64,000 bases of DNA. It comes from Loxodes magnus. Its lineage: Eukaryota > Ciliophora > Karyorelictea > Loxodida > Loxodidae. Each line of letters opens with the position of its first letter. The first letter of the stretch is position 1. The notes beneath the pieces are model-generated. The model saw nothing but the letters and a program-made list of their open reading frames with translations. It ran no database searches and was not told the DNA's origin. Both the position numbers and the translations under genes were made by a program. Positions 36,160 to 46,817 of the stretch are shown here, one piece after another. The stretch covers positions 248,001-312,000 of the forward strand of contig CAMPDV010000358.1 of NCBI GenBank assembly GCA_946699065.1, given 5' to 3'.

Positions 36160-36174
36160 TGTTTAATTAGTTAA
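36160..36174. repeat. Target-site duplication of the 35-kb gag retroposon, copy 2
   Basis: Exact partner of 35200-35214, on the 5' side of the minus-strand element. Confidence 0.9.
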
Positions 36175-38343
36175 TAAAGATTTAATTACTTATATAAATA
36201 TTTTAAATAACTTCCCACTAGCATATTAAAATAGAAGAGTTAATAATTAATTATTTTCATTTAAATTTAAGAAAAAAGTTGTTGGCAAATCCTTATAAAT
36301 ATATAATCGTATACATTCTAGAGAACTAATATCTTTGTATAAATGATTTATATTAATTATTTCTTTCTTTAAATATTAATAACAAAATTCTAAATATTTT
36401 TATTAAATTATCAAAAAATTTCATGCTGTCTAAATAAATAAATGCTAATGAAAGACTTAAAAATTTTGGCTAAAAAACTTGATATATGCAAAACATCAAA
36501 GAATTTAATAATATCATAAATTTCTATATATCTTAAATTTTTTAAATGACTCTTTAAACATTCTATTAATTGATATTTATTAAATTAAAAATTTAGAAAG
36601 CTCTAATTAAGTGATTAAAAGACTCAGATTTAGTTTGATTACTTCAGCAATACAAAATTAAAAATCATAAACAATTTTAATTTTTTAATTAATTCCTTTA
36701 GTGAAACATCTCAGAACTTTTTATTTCAATTACTTTGTATAAATAAAATAATAACTATTATATTTCAAGATTTGTGATCATCTTAATAAAAACACCAAAC
36801 AAAAATTACCATAAACTAATATATGCATATCTTAAAATTGATTTTAAATAAATTTTTATAAACATCTAATATTTGACTCTTATGACTTTTAATTTAAATT
36901 TATCATTTCTATTACTTTCTATCTGGTTTTATTTGATTTTTGTATTCCATTAATTTCTATATTATTATATAAGAAAATAAATCTCAATCCATTTACTTTG
37001 ATAAATAACTTTATTTTTAATTATTTTTTCCACTTCAAATATATCTGTGCTTCTTTAAATTTTATATTTAAACAGCTAAAGAAAAACTTATATAAAATTT
37101 AAAAAATATGAAATAAATTATCTTATATATAGAGAGACTTAAACTTCATAAAGTTTATTTCAAAAAATATATAAATTTAAATTAAAAATGTAATAAAAAG
37201 ATCTTTATTAATTTAATAAAATTGTAACTATTTTTATTAAAAAGTATTTATAATTACTAAAATATTAATATGCTTGAGTTTATCTAATAAAATCTTATAT
37301 TTATCAAATAATTATTTCTAAATAGTAAGAAAATAATAAATCTATTCTATTATTTATAGTCCTTTTAAATTACTTAAAAATAATCTATATCATAAAATCT
37401 CTTTCAGTTTTAATTATTGTCTATATAAAATTGCGTTAAGCTTATTTTTAAATTATAAGCAAGAACATAAATTTTTCTATATTATTAAATCAATTTTAAA
37501 CTTACTCTTTTAATTCTTCCTAACACAAATATTTTGTTATCATAACAGATTTTATTTTTATATTATTAATTAAAAAATCCTTGACTTTTTAAATATTCTA
37601 AGCAAGGAAAATTAAAAAAATTTAAATTATCGTGAAATAAATAAAGGAATAAGGAGTAATACATATAAAAACCATAAAATACTGAAAAATATTAGTTTGA
37701 ATAAATCAGTGAAAATGAATATAATTTTATATAATTATTCACTAAACCTAAATAAAATAACTTTAATTTATTTTAATTTAAATTATAAAATTATACAATT
37801 TTTATGAAATGCTTTATGAAAACTTACTAAACATAATTTTATTAATGTTATATGACTTTTATATTCTCAAAAAATGTAAAATCCTCTACATTTATTTAAA
37901 TTTTTCAAAATATCATAATTTTTAAAATTTAAATGATTAATTAAACTTAATTATAACTAAAAAATTTACCTAACTTTATGTAAAAATATTTTAAATGAAA
38001 TTTATTTATTTATTATCTTTTTATAAAAAATTAAATAGAAATCAAAAATATTTATTTTATTAAAATAAATCTTCACAATAAAATTAAAATATAAAAGTTT
38101 ATAAACCATTTTTTTTTAATTATTATTTAAAAAATAATTTTTATAAAATAAGAAGATTTATTTCTAACTGGAGACGAAGTATTTAGTAATATTAATAATG
38201 AAACATTTATTATTTATTTTTTATATTAAAAAGCATTTTATAATTTACAGTTGTATGAAATTTTAAAATATTTAATTAAAATAAATTATAACATAAAATT
38301 ATTTATATATAAATTTTCAAATAATAATAATAAATTTTATTAT
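36175..38343. other. AT-rich stretch, no gene recognised
   Basis: Two kilobases of very A/T-rich DNA without motif, structured island or noticed duplicate. Confidence 0.45.
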
Positions 38344-38377
38344 AAAGCGCTTAGCACCTCGTTGATACGCAATTCTT
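38344..38377 (-). other. Conserved 3' hairpin H2 with TTA tail
   Basis: Minus-strand hairpin of the shared type (GCG/TGC stem, G-U pairs) followed by TATAATAAAATTTATTATTATTATT. No body is recognisable at higher coordinates, so this may be a severely 5'-truncated insertion. Confidence 0.5.
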
Positions 38378-38845
38378 TTTATTAATTTATTATATTTTAA
38401 TTTAAATGTATATATTTTAATTTAATTTAAATACATTTATTTATAATTTTTATTTAATTTTGCTTCATTTATTGGTTATTAAAAATGCGAATTAACTCTT
38501 GGTCTAAATTAAATTCAAATAATTTAAAATTTATAATTAAAAATTATGGTAAAGACATTTATTTTATATTTTTATAAAAATTAATGATTTAGATGTAAAA
38601 AATTTAATATAAGTTTTTAAAATTACTTTAAAATTATCTTTTTAGTTAAAATCTAATTTTAGTAACTTATTTTTGAGGTTCTTTTTAACTTTTAATATAT
38701 TTCTTGGTTTTAAATTATTAAGATAAATAATTTGATTACCATTTGAATATTTAGATAACTAAGACATTATTTATATAAATATCGGCTAATCCTTTAATTA
38801 TCTTTCTATTTTATAAATTTAGTTAAATTAATTGGTTGATATTTT

Positions 38846-38882
38846 AAAGAGCGCGTAGCATTTCATTGATGCACTGCTCTTT
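38846..38882 (-). other. Conserved 3' hairpin H3 at the LINE end
   Basis: AAAGAGC pairs with GCTCTTT over seven bases. The inner stem is GCAT/ATGC where other copies have GCAC/GTGC, a compensatory change. Confidence 0.75.
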
Positions 38883-39660
38883 CTATATCGCAATTTATGC
38901 TCATTTTTCAAGTAAGCCTTCAGGTAATATAAATTCTTCTCTTATTATTTACATATCTTCATCATTTTCCACTACATTATCTCTTGCTCTTCTATCTTCT
39001 ACCTATCTATGCTTTGATAGATTTTTATTGCAAACATCCTTTATTTTTCTTACATATTTAGCTTATTTTTGTTTCTAATTCTTTTCTTCTTAATAAAACT
39101 TAATAAACTCTAAAAATTATCCTTTTCTGCTTTATAGTATTTTTCTTTTTTTCATTAAATTTTCTTTTCTACGTAACCTTTTTTTCCTTTTTTCTTTTTT
39201 TCATGTATATCTTTGATATAATCTTTTATTATCAAGTAAGCTTCAGCTCTTTTTTAATCTTCTTAGATTCTAATGAATCTCTGAATTTGGCCGTACCTCA
39301 TATTATATCAAATAGCTCTATTCGTTATCTCTCTACTCCTATTGCTCTTAGATTTTAAATAAATATTTATCTTACTTCTTTGTATTCTGAACATTTTTCT
39401 ATAATATACCATTAATTTTCTCTTGTATCATTGCAAAAGGACATTGGCTTACCACAACTAGGTGTCTTTCTTTTAAGCAATCCTAACTCCCATTACATCT
39501 GGATCTTATTTTAAATATAACATATCTCATCTTTTCTATTTTAATTGTATCTCAGGTAGTTGAGTAGTTCTATTACATATTCATAAAATCATATTTTTCT
39601 ATACAGTAATGTTGCTATCATTTACTCCATTCTTAATAAACATATTTGGCATTTAAATTA
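38846..39660 (-). mobile_element. 5'-truncated LINE: 3' end of the RT ORF plus 3' UTR
   Basis: A minus-strand frame, TGA-free from 39,588 to TGA 39300-39298, contains Cys-Gly-Lys-Pro-Met-Ser-Phe-Cys-Asn-Asp, then Ile-Ile-Glu-Lys-Cys-Ser-Glu-Tyr and Val-Arg-Gln-Ile-Phe. This resembles the Cys-rich segment found after the reverse-transcriptase domain of many LINEs (Cys ... Cys ... Glu/His ... Cys-x-x-Tyr ... Arg). The His is replaced by Trp-Tyr. Basic Lys-rich text follows in another frame, and the sequence ends in hairpin H3. No RT catalytic motif is present in the fragment. It is the only trace of an autonomous partner element in the window. Confidence 0.5.
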
Positions 39661-41052
39661 GTTTTATTTTAATTTCTTTTTTTATGAGCAATATATTTAA
39701 TTTAACTTTAACCATATCATATTAGACTTATTTCTATATTATATTTAAGTTATAATATAGCTAAGATTTATAAATTAGCTTATATATTATTTGTTTAAGC
39801 ATCTATTAAGATATTAATTACATATGCTTAAAAGGAATTTAAATTTACTATTAAAATATTTTTTATAATTATCTCTCCAAAAAAGATTAAGTTTTTTCTT
39901 ATTTATATATTTTTAATCTGTTTATAATAAAAGAAAATACTTATAAATTATATTTAAAAACAATCTTTGTTAATAAATGGAAAAGAGTAAAAGCAGAAGT
40001 TATACTAGAGTTCTGTTATAATAAAAATAACCAAATAATTATAAAAAATTATGCAAGCTCTTGAGCTTTATATTTATAAACTTTTAAAAAAATTAAATAT
40101 TAAATATTAAATAATGGAAATATTATTTAATCCTATCTAGCTTTTATTACTTAAATTAATTCTTAGATATAGCTAAAATTTTTATTTTGCTAACTTTCTT
40201 TAAATTATTTTTTCTTCTCGTATTTAAATTTTTTATAGCCAGAGTAGTATTTTACTCAATGTTGAGAAGAATTGCAATATCAATACTTATTTATTTCTAT
40301 CTGTTTCTATTTTAGAAGAATAAAATTATCAAATTTTATTAATTTTCTTGTCATTTCAAATTATTTTAATTCTATTTAATCATTTAAATAATTAGTCACA
40401 ATTTCAGTCTTTTTTCTTAAGTAATATTTGGAATTTCTTCTATTAAGACGGCTTAAAATTAATGTAATAACTTTTCTTCTGCTAAGATTTTATTTAAAGC
40501 AAATAATTTTTGTAAATATACATTGTTTATATTTTAAAAGAGCTTTACAATATTAATTTTAATTTAGTAATAAAATTCTTAGAATAAGATAAAATATTCT
40601 ATATTTTTCAAAATTTTAATGGGTATAATGAGTCATAAAATTGAAAAATAAATAATAACTAAGATACTTAAAAATGATTATAATTTAATGAGAATAGTAA
40701 GATATATTAAGATTATAATATAGTTAGTTTGTGATTATAATTAAATATTTTAATTAAATTATAGTATTAGTTTAATTATATATTTTAATAATTTTTAATA
40801 TGTATTTTGCTTATATCTTTAATTTATTTTTGATTAAAAACATTTAAAATTTAGATATTTTTTAAATTAACTTCGTAAATTTTTTTAATTTTATTAATTA
40901 AATATCCATTTTTTAAGCCAAAAATTAAATTAAAATTAATGAAGTTATAAAAGCTAATAATGTTCTTAGAACAATCATAAAATTATTTATTTTTTAATCC
41001 ATAATTTAATATAAATTTTTACAATTATAGTTAATATTTAAATTAAAAAAAT
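39661..41052. other. AT-rich stretch, no gene recognised
   Basis: Low-complexity A/T DNA. No repeat partner or motif noticed. Confidence 0.4.
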
Positions 41053-41256
41053 ATGTTTAAAGATGGAACAGAATATTAGAATCTCATGCTATTTTATTAA
41101 GAAGGTAAGGAAAAAAGCAGTAAAAAATCACGATAAACCGAAAAGAAGCAAAATTCTAGTTCAGAATAATATGGTAAAATTATGACATGTATTGCTGAGC
41201 CAGAAAAATATATTACAGTGTTTCCCACAGAAGTTATAAAAGTCTAATTTGGTTGA
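41053..41256 (+). pseudogene. Gag N-terminal fragment, 67 codons
   Basis: ATG 41053 to TGA 41254-41256. Lys-Ser-Ser-Lys-Lys-Ser-Arg-Gln-Thr-Glu-Lys-Lys and a Ser-Ser-Ser-Glu run resemble the basic, Ser-rich N-terminus of the 30-kb Gag. No coiled coil or knuckle follows. Retaining the 5' rather than the 3' end is unusual for target-primed insertion, so a later deletion is likely. Confidence 0.4.
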
Positions 41257-41399
41257 GTTTATTCTCTTTTATTTATAAAATAATTTTTACAATGGAGATA
41301 CTTTATTATGTTAATTAGGGCCTAATAATACTTTTTCTATTAACTTTTTTATGTAGTTTACTCCAAATTGAAATATCTTAATTTTAATTTTATTTTAGC

Positions 41400-42543
41400 T
41401 CTTAACTTTAGGTTAAATCAAATATTAATTTTTTTTTGCTAAAATGCCGTTGTTTTAGCTCTTTTAGTTATTGATATAATCTCTTGTAACTAATTTATAA
41501 TTTTAATATTTTATGTTTTGAACTTCAATTAATGACATTTAACTTTTTTATTTTGGTAAAACTTAAGCCACATTTCAAGCACTAGTATCTAAATTTTTTA
41601 AATATCAGAATCTTTATTAGAAAATTATTTTTTATCTATTTCAGACTAATTTTTAAATTAAATTTTACCTTTCCTTTTAAAATGGGAAATATTCAGTTTA
41701 AGTTTGTTACTTTTCTAGTTCAATACTTTATTTGTAATCATTTTTGGCTTTAACTTTGGCCTCACTTAAGGAATTTTTTATTTATAATTCTAGATTTTTT
41801 TAAGATTGCACTATCTCTTATTTTCTTTGATGAAAATCAAAAGGTTTCAAAAATGATTAATTATTTATATAGCATTTATTCTGGCAAGAAGGATAGTATA
41901 AAGATAATAAATTTTTTTCTTTATGGTTTTCTAAAAATTATCCTGCGAGAATAACTTCATTTTCAAATATTTCAAAGCGACAAATGTTTGCATATTTTTT
42001 TCATGTCTTTTTAGTTTAAATTATTACTCCATTTTAGTTAATTTTGTAATTTCGTATTTTTAAAGTTTTAATATTTTTTATTTGATTTTTCTTCAATATC
42101 TTTGTTTACTTATTTAAGTTTTTAATATTTTTATTCTTTTTTATTGTTTTTAATATATTTTTGTTAAATTGTATTATTGCGATTTTTCATTTTACTCCTT
42201 ATTTCCAACTTATGCTAAGGGTACTCTTTTATTCTTTTAATTTACGTGCTTCTATTATAAATATGTTGTATAATTTTATTTATTTTATTTCTTTTTATTT
42301 TAAATAACTTTCATTATTAAACTCTATATATTTTAGGTATTGGAAAATTTACTAGCAAGCTATTAAAGACTTTTATAATGTGTTTTGCTTAAAATTTAAT
42401 TATAGAAGAAAAAATAAAATTTATCTTAAACTAGAAAAACTTTACATTTAGTATATAAATGTATACTAAATATTAAATATCCTTTTAAAATTATCTAAAA
42501 ATTAAAAATTGTGCAAGTAACTAAATTAATAGAAATTTATTTA
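41400..42543 (-). pseudogene. C2H2 zinc-finger family protein, copy 4 (fragment)
   Basis: Reverse complement of the copy 3 region without the gag insertion; the intact target is at 42313-42328. Finger remnants: Phe-Cys-Arg-Phe-Glu ... Asn-His-Lys near 41,960-41,900, Tyr-Pro-Ser-Cys-Gln-Asn-Lys-Cys near 41,880, and a well-formed start of a third finger, Tyr-Gln-Cys-Leu-Lys-Cys-Gly near 41,590. Between them, Val-Lys-Ala-Lys-Asn and Glu-Tyr-Phe-Pro-Phe are shared with copy 3. Several TGA and shifts make it non-functional. It confirms that the third finger once had both Cys residues. Confidence 0.6.
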
Positions 42544-42644
42544 AAAAAGTTAAAAGCTTTGCTAAAGCATTAGTAGCCAGCCATCTGACCTATTTTATCA
42601 GCTTGTCTCCATTAGTTTGTCATGAATTCCTACTGGACTTAGTT

Positions 42645-42677
42645 AGGCGGTATAGCACTTCATTAGTGCACCATCCT
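42645..42677 (-). other. Conserved 3' hairpin H4 (gag 3' end)
   Basis: Same layout as H1-H6, but the middle stem is GGT/ACC where other copies have GCG/CGC, with the three-base bulge kept. This supports pairing by covariation. It ends the gag copy at 42.7-43.4 kb. Confidence 0.65.
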
Positions 42678-43396
42678 TTAATATTCTGAATAGTTTTTAT
42701 CTTGCACGTAGCGTTCCTAATTATTTATCCAAGGATTAAGATTTGAATTAAAGAATTTTTTTCTATAAATGTTTCCGCTTTATGTTGGATATATCCTAAA
42801 TAGTTTTCTAAAAATATCTTATTTATTCTTTCTTTAAATTTCGCTTAGTTAGTAGCAGTATTTTCATTGGTGTTATTTATTGCACACGTAGCATTTTATT
42901 CTTCTTTTAAACTATTATTCCTGTAACACTTATTTAATTTAAATTTACTACTTATTTTAAATAAACGTTTACTGTTTATTTTAATTTGAGGCTTCATTTT
43001 CTATTTCCATAGGATCTGATTAATTCTGTTAAAACGAAAATGGCGTTACCTGAATTTATTATTAAATTTCAAGAATTCTTTGTTCCAGTTTTTTTCTATT
43101 TCTTATGATGATTAATACTGTTTCTCAAGCAAAGACGTTATTAATTTTTCTAATTTTTCTACTTTATCAGTGAGGTGTCTTTTTTTGAAGATAAGCTCTT
43201 TTAATGACTTAGATAATATTTCTATTTGAGTTTGTGTCGGAAGTTTTTTTAATTCTGGATTTCCAAGTGGTTAATGTTCGTCATATCAATCATATTTCTC
43301 ACTTTCACTCATTGTAATTATTTCAATTTTTTATTTTTTAGAGAATTTTCTTGTTTAAATGTTTTGTTCAAAGTTCTGTTATTTCTTAGAAGCCAT
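42645..43396 (-). pseudogene. Decayed gag retroposon with knuckle and H4 hairpin
   Basis: ATG 43396 opens 36 codons to TGA 43288-43286, then the same frame continues as a Lys/Glu/Leu-rich coiled coil (Leu-Thr-Asp-Lys-Val-Glu-Lys-Leu-Glu-Lys). After a frameshift, Asp-Pro-Met-Glu-Ile-Glu-Asn-Glu-Ala appears near 43,015, then a knuckle at 42893-42855 with Cys-Tyr-Val-Cys-Asn-Lys ... His ... Cys. This knuckle is one residue short and has a TGA between His and the last Cys. It shares the Asp-Pro-Met-Asp/Glu-Ile-Glu signature but ends in the LINE/SINE-type hairpin rather than AGTGA ... TCACT. Confidence 0.6.
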
Positions 43397-43419
43397 TTTA
43401 TATATATAAATAAATTCGA

Positions 43420-43461
43420 TTAAAGAGCGCGTAACACTCTCGTTGGTGCGCAGCACTTTAA
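43420..43461 (-). other. Conserved 3' hairpin H5
   Basis: TTAAAG/CTTTAA outer stem, GC/GC, GCG/CGC, then CAC/GTG around loop TCTCGTTG. The reverse complement reads as the RNA form. Confidence 0.7.
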
Positions 43462-43765
43462 ATTAATTTTATTTAATGTCGAAAATTTTTTTTATAGGTC
43501 TCTCTTTCCTTGTTTCCTCTTCCTGCGGTACGTCCCTGTAATTTTTCCTTCCAAAGTATAGGATGCAATATGCGATTACGGGTACATTTCCCCGACCTAT
43601 GATGAAGAAAGTTTCCTCCTGGCATTCAGAGTAATCCAGCTTGTCACATCTTCCTTCTCTTGTTATTTGTTTCTCTTCTTCCGATTTATCCTCCGTCCGC
43701 GCTCATTTTTTTGCTACCTTGCTGAGCCTCCAAGCAGCATCCGAAGGAGAGGGCTTTCCACTCTA
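43420..43765 (-). mobile_element. SINE-like element B
   Basis: In minus orientation: GC-rich, purine-rich body (43,765-43,500), AT spacer, hairpin H5, A/T tail. The body contains one copy of the unit found twice in element C, with TATAGG (43557-43562) and CCTATG (43596-43601) framing GGGTAC ... CCCC. It abuts the left end of segmental copy B. No polymerase III boxes or target-site duplication were recognised. Confidence 0.55.
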
Positions 43766-45122
43766 TTTAAATTAAATTATAATAAAATATATTAAATAGC
43801 ATGAATTTAAAATAAATAAAGATGCTAAGTTTTTAATTTGGAAAAGTAGTTGTTTTAATAAATATCAGATTATCCTATTAATTGGTATTATTACAGTTGC
43901 TCATTTTAAATAATTTTCTTTACAGTTTTAGAGGTTAGAAATTATATACTTGACTGATTAATTTTATAATTACTCAAAATATCTAAATGTATAAAGTAAT
44001 TATTTAATAAAACTACCTCAGCCATTTTACATATTTTCATTCGGTAAGCATTCTAATGTATTTTCATATATCAACTAAAGTTATGTGTTAAAAATTATTT
44101 GCTTATTCGATTAGAACATATTTCATAAAAAATCAAAGGAATAAGCTAATAACGAGTATATTAATACTCCATAATATATAGGAATCAGAGTATATATCTA
44201 TAATGCTTGATGTAAAATGTTCCTGATTGAAATAAAAGAGTTGGATTTATATGAATAAACTTAAACAATAATAAATAATATACATGTTAAAAAATAAATT
44301 TAGCTAAGATAATTTTGCTTTATTTAGATGAAATTGGTATATTCTTATATTTATTAAATCCAATTTACTCCTTATGCAAATTTATTTAGTGATACTTAAA
44401 GATCACTAATCAATTAAAATAATTTTAAATCATTTTAGAGAGTAAAGAGAACTTAACTAAAATTTAAAATATTTAAATTACTTAGATAATTGATTAAGAG
44501 GCAAAACATGATGATAAATTACTAGATGTCTTTTATTAATGAAAACTTATAATCTAAATTTTATTTATTTAAAGTTAAGATTAATTTTTAGTGATTCTTT
44601 CTTTTAAACTATTTGGATTAAAATTATCTTTATTATATTTTTATTTTTTCATGCTAAATAAAAATAATTTATTAGAAAAATTAATCTATATGTGCATGAT
44701 TTAATCTTAATTTTAGATTAAACTAAGAATAAAGATTTGAAGCCAAATGTTTATAAATTAAATATGTTTATGATTTAATTAAATTAGGGAAAATAGAATT
44801 TTATATCAATTATATTAAGCTTATTACATTAATTCTTAATTTTTAAATTAGATTTAATTCATCATTAACGTCTAATTTTAACTAAAACTTTAATTTTAAA
44901 GAATCAAACTTATAATAAATTATATTAATTAAAAGATTTAAGATTATAAAAAAATAATTTTTAATTATTTAAATGCTTCTATAATTTAAAAAATTTAACT
45001 TTAGATATTCTCTTGTAAATAAGTTTTATTAAAATTAAGATTATTTTATTCCATATGATAGACTTACCAGAATAAATTAAGAATTAAACAATCTATTAAA
45101 TAAAATAAATCAATTTTATTAT

Positions 45123-45156
45123 AGAGCGCGTAGCACTCTTTTTGGTGCGCAGTTCT
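45123..45156 (-). other. Conserved 3' hairpin H6
   Basis: AGAGC/GTTCT outer stem (one wobble), GCG/CGC, GCAC/GTGC around loop TCTTTTTG. Confidence 0.65.
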
Positions 45157-45309
45157 TTAATAAATGTTTGTTACTGATAAAATTATCAGATATTGATAGA
45201 CCTTGCTCAAGACTGGTATAATTATTCAGTACTGATAAAAATGTTCAATACTGATATAATTTAAGAATACTCGTAATATTTAATACTTGTTGGAGGTTCA
45301 AGGACATAA

Positions 45310-45534
45310 CAGATGTGCGTCTCATTGCATCACCAAAGCAGAGGACGACATGTGTCAATTATGGGTACTTAAATTCCCCACCTCTGATGAAGCTCGCAAA
45401 AATAATTTTCTTTTGTTCCAGAATAAAAGCCAGTGCCGAAGGTCAAACTAGCAGATGTCTCAAGGCCAAGCCAAAGCAGAGGAAGACATAAAGCCGATTA
45501 TGGGTACTTAACTTCCCCAACCTCTGATGAAGCC
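45310..45534. repeat. Two copies of a structured about 84-nt unit
   Basis: Each unit has CAGATGT ... CTCA, then CAGAGG (45339-45344; 45477-45482), GGGTACTTAA, CCCC and CCTCTG (45381-45386; 45521-45526) followed by ATGAAGC. CAGAGG pairs with CCTCTG and GGG with CCC. The single unit of element B has TATAGG/CCTATG instead, keeping the pairing. Confidence 0.7.
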
Positions 45535-46079
45535 GTCCCTTGTTGTTCACCTTCGAACAACTATGGCGATATATAATATTTAATATAAAAAAGTGGAATT
45601 TATACTTCTATTATAAAGTTCTCACTTAAAAATAAAGGAAAAGTTCTTTTAAGTAGAAAATAATTAAAGCTATTTTTACTTATTTTATATAAGAATAAAT
45701 TATTAATTTCTACTTATAGAATTTATTTATTAAAGAGTAAAAAACCCATTTTGTAAATTATTTTTGTAACTTAAATTTAAAATATTTATTAATATAATGT
45801 TTGATGTTCTAAGTTAAGATATACCATACCTTAGTTAATTTGAAGGTTCTCTATGATCCTTGCATTATATTCTAAATATTAGTTTTGCTAATTATCTGAA
45901 TTTAATAAAATTTAAAAATAACTTACTTAAAGTTCCATTTTATGTATAATTCTATGAAATATTGTAAAATATGAACGAATAAAATAAACAACCATTTTAT
46001 ACAAACAGAATTAAAGCAAAAAAATTAAAAGATTAAATTTATAAAAAGATAAATATAACTATAAAATCATATCTAGTTA

Positions 46080-46817
46080 AAAGTAATTGTCAATAAATAT
46101 CTTCATAAATGCAAATACGCCTAGGAATAAAATATAAATCACTGCTCTGACTATAAATTTCCTTTGCCTTATTTAATTTTTTATAGTGTTGCTTTTATCT
46201 TCGTTGGCTTTTGAAGATAGCTTCTTTTATTTTTAGCTCAGAATATTTTGCAAGTTACTATAGTCGTCTATTTTTACTTACCTAGATGAATAGCTTTTAG
46301 TTTAAGAGGAAAGCTTTTGCTACTATAAGCTTGTACTATTCTTTTAATTCTGAAGAGTTAATTCATGAAGATCAGAGAACTAACTTCTTAAGATTGAACT
46401 CGAAGTTCTTTCTCTAAAAAACCTATTGACACTTTATTTTTAGCTTCTAAGTTTATTAAATGTATCTCCATCGACTTATACCTAATTTTTTAAGCTTTCC
46501 GACTTTTATATTAAAATATTAGAGTTAGTCGAAAATTTGTAATGGGTTATTTTAGGTGTTCTGCCTGAGTATTTTTTGAAAAGTTAACTCTTTTTAGCTT
46601 CTAAATAAGAAGAACTTGAGAACTCATTAGCGTTATTCTTAAGCGTTAATTGATTTATACTCGAAAAAACAATCCTTTATTAGTCAAGCTATGATATACT
46701 TTGGGTTTTATCTTTATGCTCAAGTTAGTTCATGAAACTATATCCATTTGAAAGCCTTTAATTAATTTTTTCCTACTTGGTTTCTTTTTATGTCTGCTCT
46801 TCTACAATCATATCCAT
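46080..46817 (-). CDS. Tail-anchored membrane protein, copy B, about 246 aa
   Basis: ATG 46817 leads into 246 codons without a break to Asp-Asn-Tyr-Phe, where copy A has its TGA. Here the next codon is TAA, so in the ciliate code the frame reads on into what is non-coding in A; the natural stop has been lost. Start chosen because the N-terminus Met-x-x-Ile-Val-Glu-Glu-Gln is shared with A. The polar Ser/Gln/Lys-rich cytosolic part has an invariant block Lys-Tyr-Ser-Gly-Arg-Thr-Pro-Lys around residue 90 and a conserved Leu-Thr-Leu-Gln-Asn-Gln-Lys around 160. The C-terminal 25 residues form one membrane span. Not identified. A SNARE or other tail-anchored trafficking factor is possible from topology alone. 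Copy A also carries the gene, with a damaged start. Confidence 0.75.

Larger units (their letters stand above)
45106..45576 (-). mobile_element. SINE-like element C inserted in copy B
   Basis: An insertion of about 470 bp absent from copy A, where the flanks meet at about 25,471-25,489. Minus orientation: GC-rich body with two tandem-like units (45,310-45,393 and 45,451-45,534), AT spacer, hairpin H6, tail. Flanks TATTAAATAAAA (left) and TATTTAATATAAAA (right) could be a diverged target-site duplication. Confidence 0.65.

Noticed and set aside
38866..39078. 70-residue ORF on the plus strand
   Set aside because: Antisense to the LINE 3' region on the minus strand and overlaps hairpin H3.
45339..45395. 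CTGATGA in element C as a hammerhead ribozyme core or C box of a snoRNA
   Set aside because: The bases pair with CAGAGG upstream, element B has TATGATGA, and no GAAA/NUH partner or D box is correctly placed.
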